This document shows positions 28,301-38,611 of a DNA stretch of 64,000 bases, piece by piece; position 1 is the first letter of the stretch, and each line of letters starts with the position of its first letter. The notes beneath the pieces are model-generated. The model was not told where the DNA came from. It searched no databases and saw nothing but the letters and a program-made list of their open reading frames with translations. A program made the position numbers and the translations under genes. The stretch is from NCBI RefSeq assembly GCF_932526225.1, contig NC_064038.1, positions 4,588,001 through 4,652,000 of the forward strand. Reading direction: 5' to 3'. This stretch comes from Nematostella vectensis. Taxonomy: Eukaryota > Cnidaria > Anthozoa > Actiniaria > Edwardsiidae.

Positions 28301-30681
28301 TGGCCGTGCCGCGCGCTGGGATGGACTAAAAGAGATATTCCATCCGACATTCCTCCACGTACGAAAACTTATCTATCTAGCTCGTCTGGAACATATCTCA
28401 AGGCAAAAAAAAAAAAAAAAAGTAATTTCCCGCTGACTTTTTAATGACGTGTTTGGAGCTCGCCTTACGCCAAGGTCATGATTAATAACGTAACCTAGGC
28501 ATCATAGCGTTGGTTTCCATGGTAGCGCTAGTTTGTATTTACATCAATACGGGAGTTGCGCTAGGAGATCACGTGACTGTTTGGGTGGCAAACTAGCGCG
28601 CGCTTAGTCTTTTGGCTGCAAAATAACAACAAAAAAGCGCAGAGCGGCACTAGAGTCAGCATCTAGAAAGCGAGAACTCCATTGAGAGCACCTCATGCAT
28701 ATCTATCTTAGGCCCTGCAAAAACATACTTTCCATGAGCCGTATTCAATGCAAATGGAGACAAAAGAATGCATCTGGCTTATTTGTATTTATTTATTTGA
28801 TATGGCTCATTGAAAGTACGGCGTTTAAACTAGGCCTTACCGACGGATGTGTAATCGTGTGGTACATTCCAACGTGCACTCATGTGTACGGCGAAACTAG
28901 AAATCGGACTCGTCCATCTGTTCGAAGGTATCCTTAAGAGGACGCCAGAATATTTATAAATGGAAGAGTCAAAACTAAAAATGGCTTATCACAGCCATGT
29001 CATCCTGAACCCCAAGTGCCTCGCTCTTTTCTTGTTCCCTATGAAGTATACACCTAATCCATGTATCATGTATCGTAACCCGCAGTGGTTCATGGGTATA
29101 AACAAATAAGCAAATACGCCGTAAATTAAAAACTTGGCGCTAACTATAGGAAACTCTAGTATTTCTCATGCTCCTCTAAACATCCGCATGACTTTCCAGA
29201 AACGAGATTTTTGCTTTACTCATGATGCAATGCTAGTTACGGCACATGGATTCTCTAAGTGCAACCTAACTTCACAAAAAAAAAAATTAGGAAGAAAACC
29301 ACCAGACAGTTTATGTGTTCTGGTGTACGTCGGACTTTTAAAATGATCCGCGTCGACAGGTACTGGCCTGCCGAAATATTGTTCTAAAAAATCAAATCTG
29401 CGTTTTTAAGTCGACTTTTTCTTATTTTACTTATCTCAAAAATAGGTGTATACAGGGAAGCAAAAAGAGTTTTATTTTTCTTCTGCAACTGAAAAAAATC
29501 CTCTGAACTCAGGCTACTTGGTTAGTCACAAGAAGACAACGTCGCACGTATAGAACATTTTAAGGGAGCCAGTCTTTATTTATCGGGGGAGGGGGGTTGC
29601 TGACGAACACTCCGTAATTTTAATAATACAAGAGAGTAATAATGATAAATATACATATGAGGGTGTTTATCACAGCCAAAGTTTACCTTTTCTATCCCCT
29701 GTTAGATGTACGAGTCTAAAACGATTATCTCTTCGACTATATCTTTTTTCTCTCCTTTTTAACTCGTGAATGCTTGCAAAGCATTTACGAGTTATTGGAG
29801 GAAATTCTGTGTCACTCGATCGCCGGATCGTTGGATCGATCATCCGTAAACTTTTTGTGGTCTTTCTGTGCTTTCGCAACACAGCAATTTTTAGACCTTC
29901 CTGTAAACTCTCTGGGACCAACTTCCGGTTAAAGCTTAGTACTATAAAAAAGCCTTGTCATCGACCTGCGATCGCTCGTTCATTACGTGTTATAGCCGTA
30001 AAGTATATATAAGCTAGTTTTTACAGAAAAGTCTTCGATGTGGGTTGGGCGTGCGCATGCGCCTTCTTCACTGACGTCAATCGATCTTCTACGGTTCAGT
30101 CCAATTCAAGTTTTTAGTTTACAAAACAAGTAAAATGCTAGCAAAGCTATTAATTCTCCTTCTTCTAGTACTTGAAGATTCGCGTCTCCGTGTTTCCGCG
30201 TTATTTGTTTGAATTTGTGCTGAAAGAGTGATTTTGTGCTGAAAGAGCAGCCAAAGCTGCGACTTTTAATGTCAGAGAAACACGAAGAAAAAGCCTCTGT
30301 TAGCAGGGCCTTTCTTTGCAGGGTAATAAAAGAAAGCCTCTGTTTGCAGGTTAAGAAAAATAGTATGGACTTTCATAAGTTGTTTTTTCCATAATTCTTT
30401 TTTTATGAGTGCTAAATATCAAACAAAACTCGTTCAAACATGCTTATCCCCCCCCCCCCCCCCTTATTCATCAAGAAACAATCAATAACGATTTTGCGAA
30501 TTTCTATAACGTTGACATGCTTGAACTACATATGACTGTAGCTTGATTAATTATATCGGGTATATATCTGTTTCCGGAGAGAATAGGGCGAAATTTGACA
30601 TGCTAGCAAAAGCAGCCTGTTCGAACGGTGAGATACCAATTAGGATAAAAACTAATTTTACTCAGAGGTTACTTCGGCAAT
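22386..30681. other. Long stretch without a recognised gene
   Basis: No exon chain, RNA gene or family motif was recognised. The longest open frames (25046-24657 minus, 129 codons; 28115-28444 plus, 109 codons; 23513-23154 minus, 119 codons) show no known domain or splice context. Small items seen: a twofold tandem repeat of about 24 bp (TGATGACCCAGCAATTAACC) at 25033-25078, poly-C at about 26360, a CACGTG-containing dispersed repeat at about 28545-28620, and poly-C of about 17 at 30447. The region may hold regulatory DNA of the NR2F gene, but nothing in the sequence proves this. Confidence 0.45.
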
Positions 30682-30753
30682 GCCTCGGTGGTATAGTGGT
30701 TCTGTCGCTTGTCTAAGACGTCAGAGACCGGAGGTTCGATCCCTAGTTGTGAC
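30682..30753 (+). pseudogene. tRNA-Asp-like relic (tRNA pseudogene or SINE head)
   Basis: The sequence has a good A box (GGTATAGTGGTT), a good B box (GGTTCGATCCC) and the spacing of a tRNA. From the A box to the AGACCGG word it aligns without a gap to the usual animal tRNA-Asp layout. A run of seven T at 30760-30766, a pol III terminator, follows. The acceptor and T stems have mismatches, the anticodon stem is weak, and the anticodon position reads AAG rather than GTC. It is therefore more likely a decayed tRNA or the head of a tRNA-derived SINE than a working tRNA gene. Confidence 0.6.
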
Positions 30754-32345
30754 GTCTAATTTTTTTACTTTTTATGATAATAATAGTTAATCAAACTGTT
30801 CTTGGTGTTTCATCACATAAAAAAAGGACATTGTTATGTACTCCCAGCATCTTGGATGTGTTCATCCTTTGTTCAAAATTCATCCTGTATATGTTTTATG
30901 CACACAAGAAAATAACTAGAAAAACAAATTTGCATTCATGAGTTGGCTCACAGAGCCCTTTGATTCTTGCTAAAAACGACAGCAAACAAACGCCTGACAA
31001 GCTAATGAAAAGATTCTAACCACTGCATTTGCAAACTGAATCACTGAAGACTATTAGGGACTCTCTCTTTACCTTTTCTCCATGAAAGAGTTTATTCATT
31101 TGAGAAAATTCTTTTTTTATTTGTTTGATATAGAAAATAATAAATCCAAAAGACAAAAGTTAGATAGGGTTAGTTGGTTGAGCGCGGTGATTTAAAACCG
31201 AAATGGTTAAATTTGAGAACTTCTAAAACGTTAACTTGTGACATTTAAAGCGAAAACCAGCGTTTATTAAATAAATATTTTGAATAAAAGTGAGATATTT
31301 TATATTTATAAATAATGTTTTTTATGTTTATAAACTTCATTTACTTACCACACACTCCCTTGTCCGAAAGGCATTAACCAAGGTGCGAAGTCAAATTCCC
31401 GTTGTAACCATCCCCATCCCTCGGGCTAATAATTAATGCCAATGACCTAATTGCTCCAGAAGTGTGTTTTACGCGTTCTTTTGAGTACGTTATCCTGCTG
31501 GGTTTAGAAGCGAGACACGAAGTCTGAACCTTTTTTATACAGAATGGGCGGAACCATTAATATGACAGCACCTTTATCACCGTCCTTTTTTTTGCCTCTC
31601 TGGCGAATTCGCCGCTGGAAATGAAGGGAAGAGGATTTGTGCCTCTGCTTTAATAAAAATTATGAAAAACAAACTCTAGTCTCAGGCTCGAGCCTCAATG
31701 CCAATTACAAATCGCAATTTTCAAGCCCGTTATGGATAACATGTCGAAGAAGACAAAAAATACGTAACAACTACCTATAAGACTGTGTCACTAATTCATC
31801 CACCCTACTGTACGTAGGGTCAGAAAACTATAAAGGCGTCACTAAGATATCTTGTAGTAAATGACGATCAAGTGGCAAACCGCTCACAATCATTATAGTC
31901 CATCGTTAGCTATTTATCGTTTTCAAACTATATCGCTATAATCGGGAAGCTACGAGACCTTGGAATAGTGCTAGTACATGCCCATAGCCCCAGGGGGGTT
32001 AGATAGTTGTGTGGGTGTGTTGAGGTAGGTGGTATTTGTCATTAGGGGCTGCCCATTCAATCCAATCTGCGAATGGTACCGAATCCGTCGCTTGGATAGC
32101 TACAAGCCGGCTCAGATACACGTCCAGAATCTCACCGTACGCATTCAAGCCGCTTGACACTTCATCCCGTCTCTTGCTTTGACGAACTAAGCGGCGTAAT
32201 CTATTAGAGTGGTCACCGACGGACTAGAGAAGTTCCGGACCATTTATTATAAGAGGGCAATCAAGAGGGCGTCATCGCTTAACTACTAATGCTGTCAGGC
32301 AAACGGCAGCTTTACCAACTTCCGCCACTGTAGGAGACTCCCCAC

Positions 32346-32353
32346 TATATAAA
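32346..32353 (+). promoter_or_regulatory. TATA box of the secreted peptide gene
   Basis: ATATAAAA lies 85 bp upstream of the ATG at 32438. The distance leaves room for a 5' leader of about 60 bases. TATA promoters are typical of tissue-specific, highly expressed small secreted proteins, which fits the downstream gene. Confidence 0.6.
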
Positions 32354-32437
32354 ACCAAGGCACGGGTGTTAGCATTTACCTTCTTGCTGCAGAAATAGAA
32401 GCGATACGACTGGTAGACATACTAGAGAAGTAGAACA

Positions 32438-33063
32438 ATGAATCTTAGGCTTGACGTCACCTATCTCGTAGTGCTCTGCTTTTGTCTACTGATGCCTTCC
32501 TGCATGGCGTCGGTGCCCGTTCCGGGAAATCCTTACGGAAAAAGGACGGACATGGAGGTAGGGATTCACATTCACTTCTAAGTTTTGAGTCAAGGATGGT
32601 ACAATATGTTTGAGTATTACGTACAGGTAGTTCGCTTACGTACAGAGCCGTGCGTAGTCCTGAAAACGTGAACAATTTTTGAGCACAGAGTGCTCGGGCA
32701 ACATTAAGGCTTCTGTGTTTGTTTGCTTGGGGATTTGATTATCTAACATCAACCCTCTAGGATCAAATCACCTTAAATTAATTTAATCGCTGGAACGCCG
32801 TTTTTGTTCTATAGTTAAAGGAAAGAACCAACGCCACTTTTTCCAACAGCCCGTCTCTCAGTCGTATCGATTTTATATTTTGGAAATTTTTATTCTGATT
32901 GTGTCTTTTTACTTCTCTATTCTATAAGAGTCCTTACGAAATGGGTAACCTGCCCTGCACCAAAGTCCCCAAGATGCGACAAAGAATCGACTGTCTCAAA
33001 AGAATTTCCAGGCATTCTCCAGGATTCTACCGATCCTATCGCCCAACTGATAGCAACTGTTAA
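32438..33063 (+). CDS. Small secreted peptide precursor, 84 residues, two exons
   Basis: Exon 1 is 32438-32557 (40 codons, donor GAG/GTAGGG). Exon 2 is 32929-33063 (44 codons plus TAA, acceptor ATAAG). The junction is phase 0. Residues 1-24 look like a classic signal peptide: a hydrophobic core (YLVVLCFCLLMP) and a probable cut after CMA. Next comes SVPVPGNPY followed by GKR, the classic amidation and dibasic cleavage signal, so a nine-residue C-terminally amidated peptide may be released. The rest (residues 37-84) is basic, has a second dibasic KR at 64-65, and has three cysteines (50, 62, 84); an odd number suggests a dimer or a free thiol. I do not recognise the family. It could be a neuropeptide or another secreted peptide; function is open. 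A TATA box precedes it and AATAAA at 33499 could end the transcript. Confidence 0.7.
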
Positions 33064-33498
33064 AGCAGAAAATACCAAACCTTGATAAGCATAGCCTAAA
33101 GACTGAGGAAAATTTTTTAAATTTTAGAAAACACTTCCGGTTTGACTCTTAAGTGACATTTTGTGGCTCCTATGGCACGTGGATTTTGCGTTACACATTC
33201 GTGTCCCTTTAAATGCAGGTCTGTATCTGCGAAAACTTGCACACACCCCTCTCTATCCCCGAAATGTATGAATGCTATTAGCACAAATCCGTGATAATCA
33301 CTCCAGGATCTGTAAAGGTGATGTGATAAACAATCTGATAGAAATGACTGGTCACAGTATCGCGTGGATTCCAGATAGACTCAACATGTACACACAGGAA
33401 AACACACAGGAAAACCTGTTCTCTCAAATTTGCCACTTAAAATAACCAATACATGTGCCGATTGTTATATAGTGATAAGTGCATTAAATGTACATTGA

Positions 33499-33504
33499 AT
33501 AAAT
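33499..33504 (+). terminator. Likely polyadenylation signal of the secreted peptide gene
   Basis: AATAAA lies about 435 bp after the stop codon on the same strand. A second one occurs at about 33645. Which is used cannot be told from sequence. Confidence 0.4.
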
Positions 33505-33684
33505 GAAATACCTTGATCGTTGTATTGTTATATTATTATTATATTGTTGTTATGATGCCAATTTTGTTTATTCTAAAACAAATGTTCTCAAAGTTCTTGA
33601 TGATTTCGATATGTCAGTGAAGCAACCATCGAACTACAATTGTCAATAAATATTCTTCTTCATGTCCCTCTATCCGTCTGACAT

Positions 33685-33898
33685 GCACTAAGAAATCACG
33701 TGACTTTGGCAAAATCTCCCAGAAATGACTGCAGCAGTCACGCCAGAGCGACTAAAAAATAATATTTTAAATTAAAATAAACCCTTTCGGATGTTGAAAC
33801 CTTCTGACCGAGTTGGTTTTTTTGTTGTTGTTGTTGTTATTTCCCCGCCAAAAGCTGGAGCGAGTTTGCCACCCAAAAGTCACGTGATTTCTTAGCGC
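33685..33898. mobile_element. 214-bp MITE with CACGTG-bearing inverted ends
   Basis: The left end GCACTAAGAAATCACGTGAC is the inverse of the right end GTCACGTGATTTCTTAGCGC with one mismatch. Similar ends recur at about 28545-28620 and 46110-46180, with the same words AGCGCAAGTC and CACGTGA, so this is a dispersed family. It lies just beyond the 3' end of the HTATIP2 gene. No coding capacity. No clear target-site duplication was identified. Confidence 0.6.
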
Positions 33899-34020
33899 AA
33901 GTCGCCTATTCCCCGGTAAAATGCAAGTCACATTTTTGTGGTAATGTGCACTTTGAGAGCCTCCGCAAAGACTACTGGATTGTCTGATTACCAATCCATT
34001 TGCCATCAGTCCGTCCATTC

Positions 34021-37000
34021 TCACTTCTCCTCTGCCAGCTTATAAATGTCGCTGTTAAAAAGAGTCCTGGCTTGTGCAGAAGCACCCGTTGTCTGTTTAC
34101 TAGAGAAATGCCCCTCTACTTCAACCCTCATCGCCTTAGCAACTGTAGCAACTGGGATTGAGCTCACAAACCACGCTATAATATAACAAGTTCATGATCA
34201 GTCCGTAAACCAAACAAAATGTCTAAGAGTCATAGCAAGACTTTCTGTACAGTAGAGCCTAAGTAAACCTACGTGTAACCCATAACTGGCGAAACAAATT
34301 TGTTTTTACACATGACATGATATATGGAGGGCGGAGGGAGGGGGGCGTAAAATGACAGCGTAATTGGCCTTCTTTCATAGGGAATCTCAACAACAACATA
34401 AAACAACACAATTGTGACGATTATAAAAGTACAACAATATTACATACATTTTCACAGTTACAAAAAAGCTTCTGGAACCCATGTTACAACCATGTTACAG
34501 ATTGCAAAGCGTATTATGGGATAGCCAGGAAAAAATGAGAATGGCATTATTCCTCCCCCATAGTTTTTAGACCAAAGCCAATATGTGAACTCTGTGTCAA
34601 ACAAACCCAGAATAGCAGTATAAGCAATTTTGGAATCAATTTGATTAGCATTTAGCAGTATTTCATAAAATTATTTTCTCACCCGCCATTGATTGCAAAC
34701 CTGTGAGCACAAAACCCAATTATGACCCCATGGGGGGGGGGGTACATGCGCACCCCCTATGTATACACCTGAACTTACCATAAATTTTCTCAACAAATCG
34801 GGCTTTGTCCCCTCTGCTAAGAAGACCTGGTCTATAGATAGTTGTATGTGGGAACTGCAGTTTCTTCAAAGCTTCCTCAACCTTGCAAATAAAAACAGAA
34901 ACCAACAAAAATGGTATATCCAGTATGTCTAAACAGTGTGGAATATATTGCTTTGGGGAAGGGAAGGGGGGTGGGGAGGTGCCATTTTTTCTCTCATCTG
35001 TCCCTTTTACTTTGCTCATAGTCGCAAGAGCTCATGCTCCTGTGCTAGCCACAGCCTTGTGGTGATGGTGGTAAGGGGAGGGGGGCTAACAATCCTCACC
35101 TTTCCCTTGACCTCCGTGTAGAGAAGCATACTGTTGGGGTTGGCCCCATAACTTGAAACATACACCATTGATTTCACCTCACATTCCTTGGCCACATTAG
35201 CACAGTTCACAACATAGTCATAATCGATGTGACGAAAATTGTTCTGAAGAAAAAAGACAACCTTCTAAAAGACCCATTTGTTGACTGTGCTGCCACTCCG
35301 GATGGAGTGACTCTACCTTACTTATTTTATTTCATTTCTGGATTTTTAAACTTCCCTGAGCAAGTTATTTGGTTTACTTCATGTTATCAATAAATTAAAC
35401 ATACCATAACTCCCAGGGGCTTATACAGAAATTAAAAAAATAGGGGGTAGTCCAGATAAGCCGAACATCTGAAAATAGGCGGGGCCCCTTGGCCCACCCC
35501 TAGATCCGCCCCTGACTCCATTAGCAGTCATAATGATTTGCAGTCATGAGATATATTCATTTATTTATTTGACTTTGCCATAAACAACAACACAAAATCT
35601 AACAAAAACGAAACACAGGCCAGGGAGCCACTACAGACTGGGCCAATTACAGTTGTCCTATTTAAGAGATCCTTTAGATAATTTCTAATGTAAATTGTAG
35701 ATATTGTTCTTCTCTATTAACATAACAATAAACACAGCAATAGTTTGTTGTATTATGATTAACTATATGGCATAGATTTCCACCATTTGCTTATAGCTGA
35801 ATATTTTTAATGTAAAACTTCTGAGGCTATGTAGTGTAGCACTTTAAGGCAGTATCAATTGCAACTTGCGACACTTACCACTGAACCCACCTCATTTTTA
35901 GACACCGACTGCTACCCCTAACCCTTAACCCTAACCTTATTTAGACACCTACCGCTGACCCTGCCTGTTTTCGAGTTGACCCCAGAGTGCAAAAGAAGAC
36001 ATCTTTGTCTGTGAAGTACTGTCCCACAGTCTCTTTACTCAGGTTTTCAAAATCTGGTAATTTGAATAAAATTTCACAACAATACAAGTAAAACGCAAGC
36101 TCTGATTGGCAGAGAAGAGTGAGTGATTAGAGCACACCTGTATGAGGTCATTTGAGGTCACTCTACATTTGAGGTCACTCTACATTTGAGGTCACGGTAC
36201 ATTTGAGGTCACTGTACATTTGTGGTCACAGTACATTTGAGGTCACTGTACATTTGAGGTCACCGTACATTTGAGGTAACTGTAGATTCATAACAACTTC
36301 AAGCAGCTTACAGCCAAAAAGCTTGTATCTATATGATTTCCATGATGATACATAGAATAAAGGTACAACTTTGGTTATATGTTAAAATTAAATCTATACT
36401 GTTTGCATCACCATTAAACCATTTTTCAAAGCAAAAAATGGCTATACAGGGGCTGGGGTGACCCCCAGTATTCTAAAAAAAATATAAGATAATAAGTCGC
36501 TGTGCCCCCTCAGCTTTCTTGATGTTTCTGTACCAATCTTAAGATATAAGATATAAAGAGATATTAAGATATAAGATATAAATAAAGATATTTTAATGGA
36601 AACACCAAAGAATTAAAAATTTACTGTGAAAATATTTTTTTGCTGCATTTTAATTGTAACTTGTAAAATTAATGGTAGCAGTGAAGACTGAAGAACATCG
36701 TCATAATGCCTGGTGCACACTAGTGACATAACAACATTATAACATAGGTGAATGCACTCTTATGTTCATTATGTTCGACATAAGCCTGACATAACAACAT
36801 GGACATAAGACATAAGAGAAAAAACATGTTTTTTTATGCTATTATATCCAGGTTTTTATGTCAGGCTTAACATAAGAGTGCATGCGCCTATGCCGTTATG
36901 TTACTGGTGTGCACCAGGCATAACAAGGAATTACAACCTACCAGTTGCAATATCAGGGGGATCTCCCTTTTATTCCCTTTCCCCCTAGTCTAGATACTCA

Positions 37001-37871
37001 CCAATTTTATGCTGTTCCAGCCGGCCACTGCTTTCCTCAACTTTTTGATCTACTTGATAAGATGAAGGAGCAGTGGCATCTCGTCTTCCAAGAACAATGA
37101 CTTTTGAAAAATTCTGCACATAAGGCCATCAAACATTGATAAAGTTTAAAGTAACAAAGGAATATATAAGATATTGGCATAAAGAAAGTGTCTTGACGTT
37201 TCCTCAGTATTTTGGGAGGATCAGAACCATCGTTTGGTATTTTGGGGGTATAGACTTCCAGAATGCCTATTTTTTTTGAGGGGGGGGGGTATAATTTTCT
37301 GTCCTTGGTATCCCCCTGTGAAAAGTCTTTCGTACGAAAATTAAGCTTATATCTTGCAAATCCATTTAAAACAAAAACTTGCACAGATATATAGATGGAC
37401 AGCAAGGTTTGTATAGAGACAAATAGAGAGGAAAAGAGATTGGAATCGTGAGTTAAGTAAAACAAAAAAATCATGGGTGTCCCAGATTGAACCATTGCAT
37501 AGCTTGTCACTCACAGACATTAGGCGGGTGTCACAAGATTTGGACCTCATCACAAGCCTAATTTTTGTGAGAATGTTCATACATTTTCTGTATTGACCCG
37601 CATAGGCTCTCTTGGTTTATTGTTATTTATTTTCGCATTTAAGTAACTGTATTACCGGATTTCACACGATTTCTGTTCAAGTTGGGTTGATAGTTACTTA
37701 TGAAATTGGGTAATATATGTGTAACAATGTGTAACACACCTTCGAGGCCAGAACTTCTCCTAGCAAGCATTCACCGATCGATCCCGTGGCCCCAACAAGA
37801 ACTGCTCGAAGCCCTAACATATTCGATTCGGTTTCTTGTGTACTATGTGATACGCCTTCATTGGCCGCCAT
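34021..37871 (-). CDS. HTATIP2: HTATIP2/TIP30-like atypical short-chain dehydrogenase
   Basis: Six minus-strand exons: 37871-37740, 37113-37002, 36053-35953, 35243-35100, 34881-34779 and 34175-34021 (132, 112, 101, 144, 103, 155 bases). Phases agree at every junction and give 248 residues, close to the human protein (about 242). A Rossmann NAD(P)-binding motif GATGSIG lies at residues 27-33, and the YxxxK pair of short-chain dehydrogenases is at Y157 and K161, with serines at 145-146. The words VDFEKL-like DFENL, FCTLGSTRKQAGSA, VKGKVEE and the YRPGLL segment match HTATIP2. The family is linked to nuclear import control, apoptosis and redox binding; the reaction is not settled. ATG context is CAAGATGGC, a YY1-like start. 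Introns carry a PIF/Harbinger MITE, a 17-bp tandem repeat and a telomere-like tract. Confidence 0.92.
35913..35936. repeat. Short interstitial telomere-like tract
   Basis: Three to four degenerate CCCTAA units (ACCCCTAACCCTTAACCCTA and on) lie in the third intron of HTATIP2. The tract is short and imperfect. Confidence 0.6.
36144..36288. repeat. 17-bp tandem repeat carrying AGGTCA half-sites
   Basis: About eight units of TACATTTGAGGTCACTG with small changes repeat every 17 bp in the second intron of HTATIP2. Every unit but the divergent ones carries AGGTCA, the half-site bound by COUP-TF and related nuclear receptors, in the same orientation with 11-bp gaps. Confidence 0.85.
36707..36920. 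mobile_element. PIF/Harbinger-type MITE, 214 bp
   Basis: Inverted ends TGCCTGGTGCACAC with about 25 bp of good complementarity continue into ACATAAC, and an inner inverted repeat (AGCCTGACATAA) follows. The element is flanked on both sides by TAA (36704-36706 and 36921-36923), the 3-bp target duplication typical of PIF/Harbinger. It has no coding capacity and lies in the second intron of HTATIP2. Confidence 0.85.
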
Positions 37872-38611
37872 CTTGTTTTGTATTTCATAAAACTGCCCAC
37901 AGGTAACCCAAAATTCCGCACATCACTGTCTATGGCAGAGAGCCCGAGGTAGGACTGTATCTCCCCCTCCCCATTGATTTTGTAAACAAGGCAGTTTTTG
38001 AACATGTAAACTGGCACTTAAGCTGTCTATGCCTTTGCAGCATCTCCACCGGTTTATTTTGTCGGATTTGGCTACATACCAGAGTGATCTAGCTTATGCT
38101 TTATAGTTTTGTCTACGAATAGCACGTCTATTCAGGATCGAAAGTGGACCTTTGGCCGTTGTGGGGGGGAGGGGGTTCGCACCCCCTACACCGCCCCTCC
38201 CCCCTGGGGACGGGCCTGAAGAGAGTAGCTTACGAGAGGTTTCAGTAAAAGTATTGTCTAAAACCAAAGACACAAAACATCTTAGATTGCGTGCATTTCA
38301 ATGTAGCTTTCTTTTGTTGTTTTGGGCACAAACAATGTAGTATGCACGTGCGTGACTGGACAAAGAAGAACAAAGGCTGAAGACAGCAATGTAGACCTAG
38401 GCCGTAGTGTGGGGCACATGATGACGATATCACTACATTACTATAGCAGCACACCTATTCCCAAGAGACGCAAGCGTAAAAAAGACCCCGATATTTTTCA
38501 CTCTACATCTCAGCGAGCTGTGCGTGGCGTAACCGACTAAGACAGGCCTGGGATCCTGGTTATTGTCTCCCCATTGTACCCCCCGCTGTGTTGTACAGTT
38601 CGCTAGATATA
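37872..38611. other. Upstream flank of HTATIP2, no gene recognised
   Basis: Holds the probable 5' flank and promoter of HTATIP2 and, at about 38160-38220, a G/C-rich piece ending in ACGGGCCTGA that resembles one end of the 111-bp MITE at 63597. No exon was recognised. Confidence 0.4.

Noticed and set aside
28115-28444. 109-codon plus-strand open frame
   Set aside because: No motif; it ends in a poly-lysine tract made by a poly-A run.
35016-35210. Frames around 34720-35210 as single-exon genes
   Set aside because: They are exons 4 and 5 of HTATIP2 read through into introns; the spliced model explains them.
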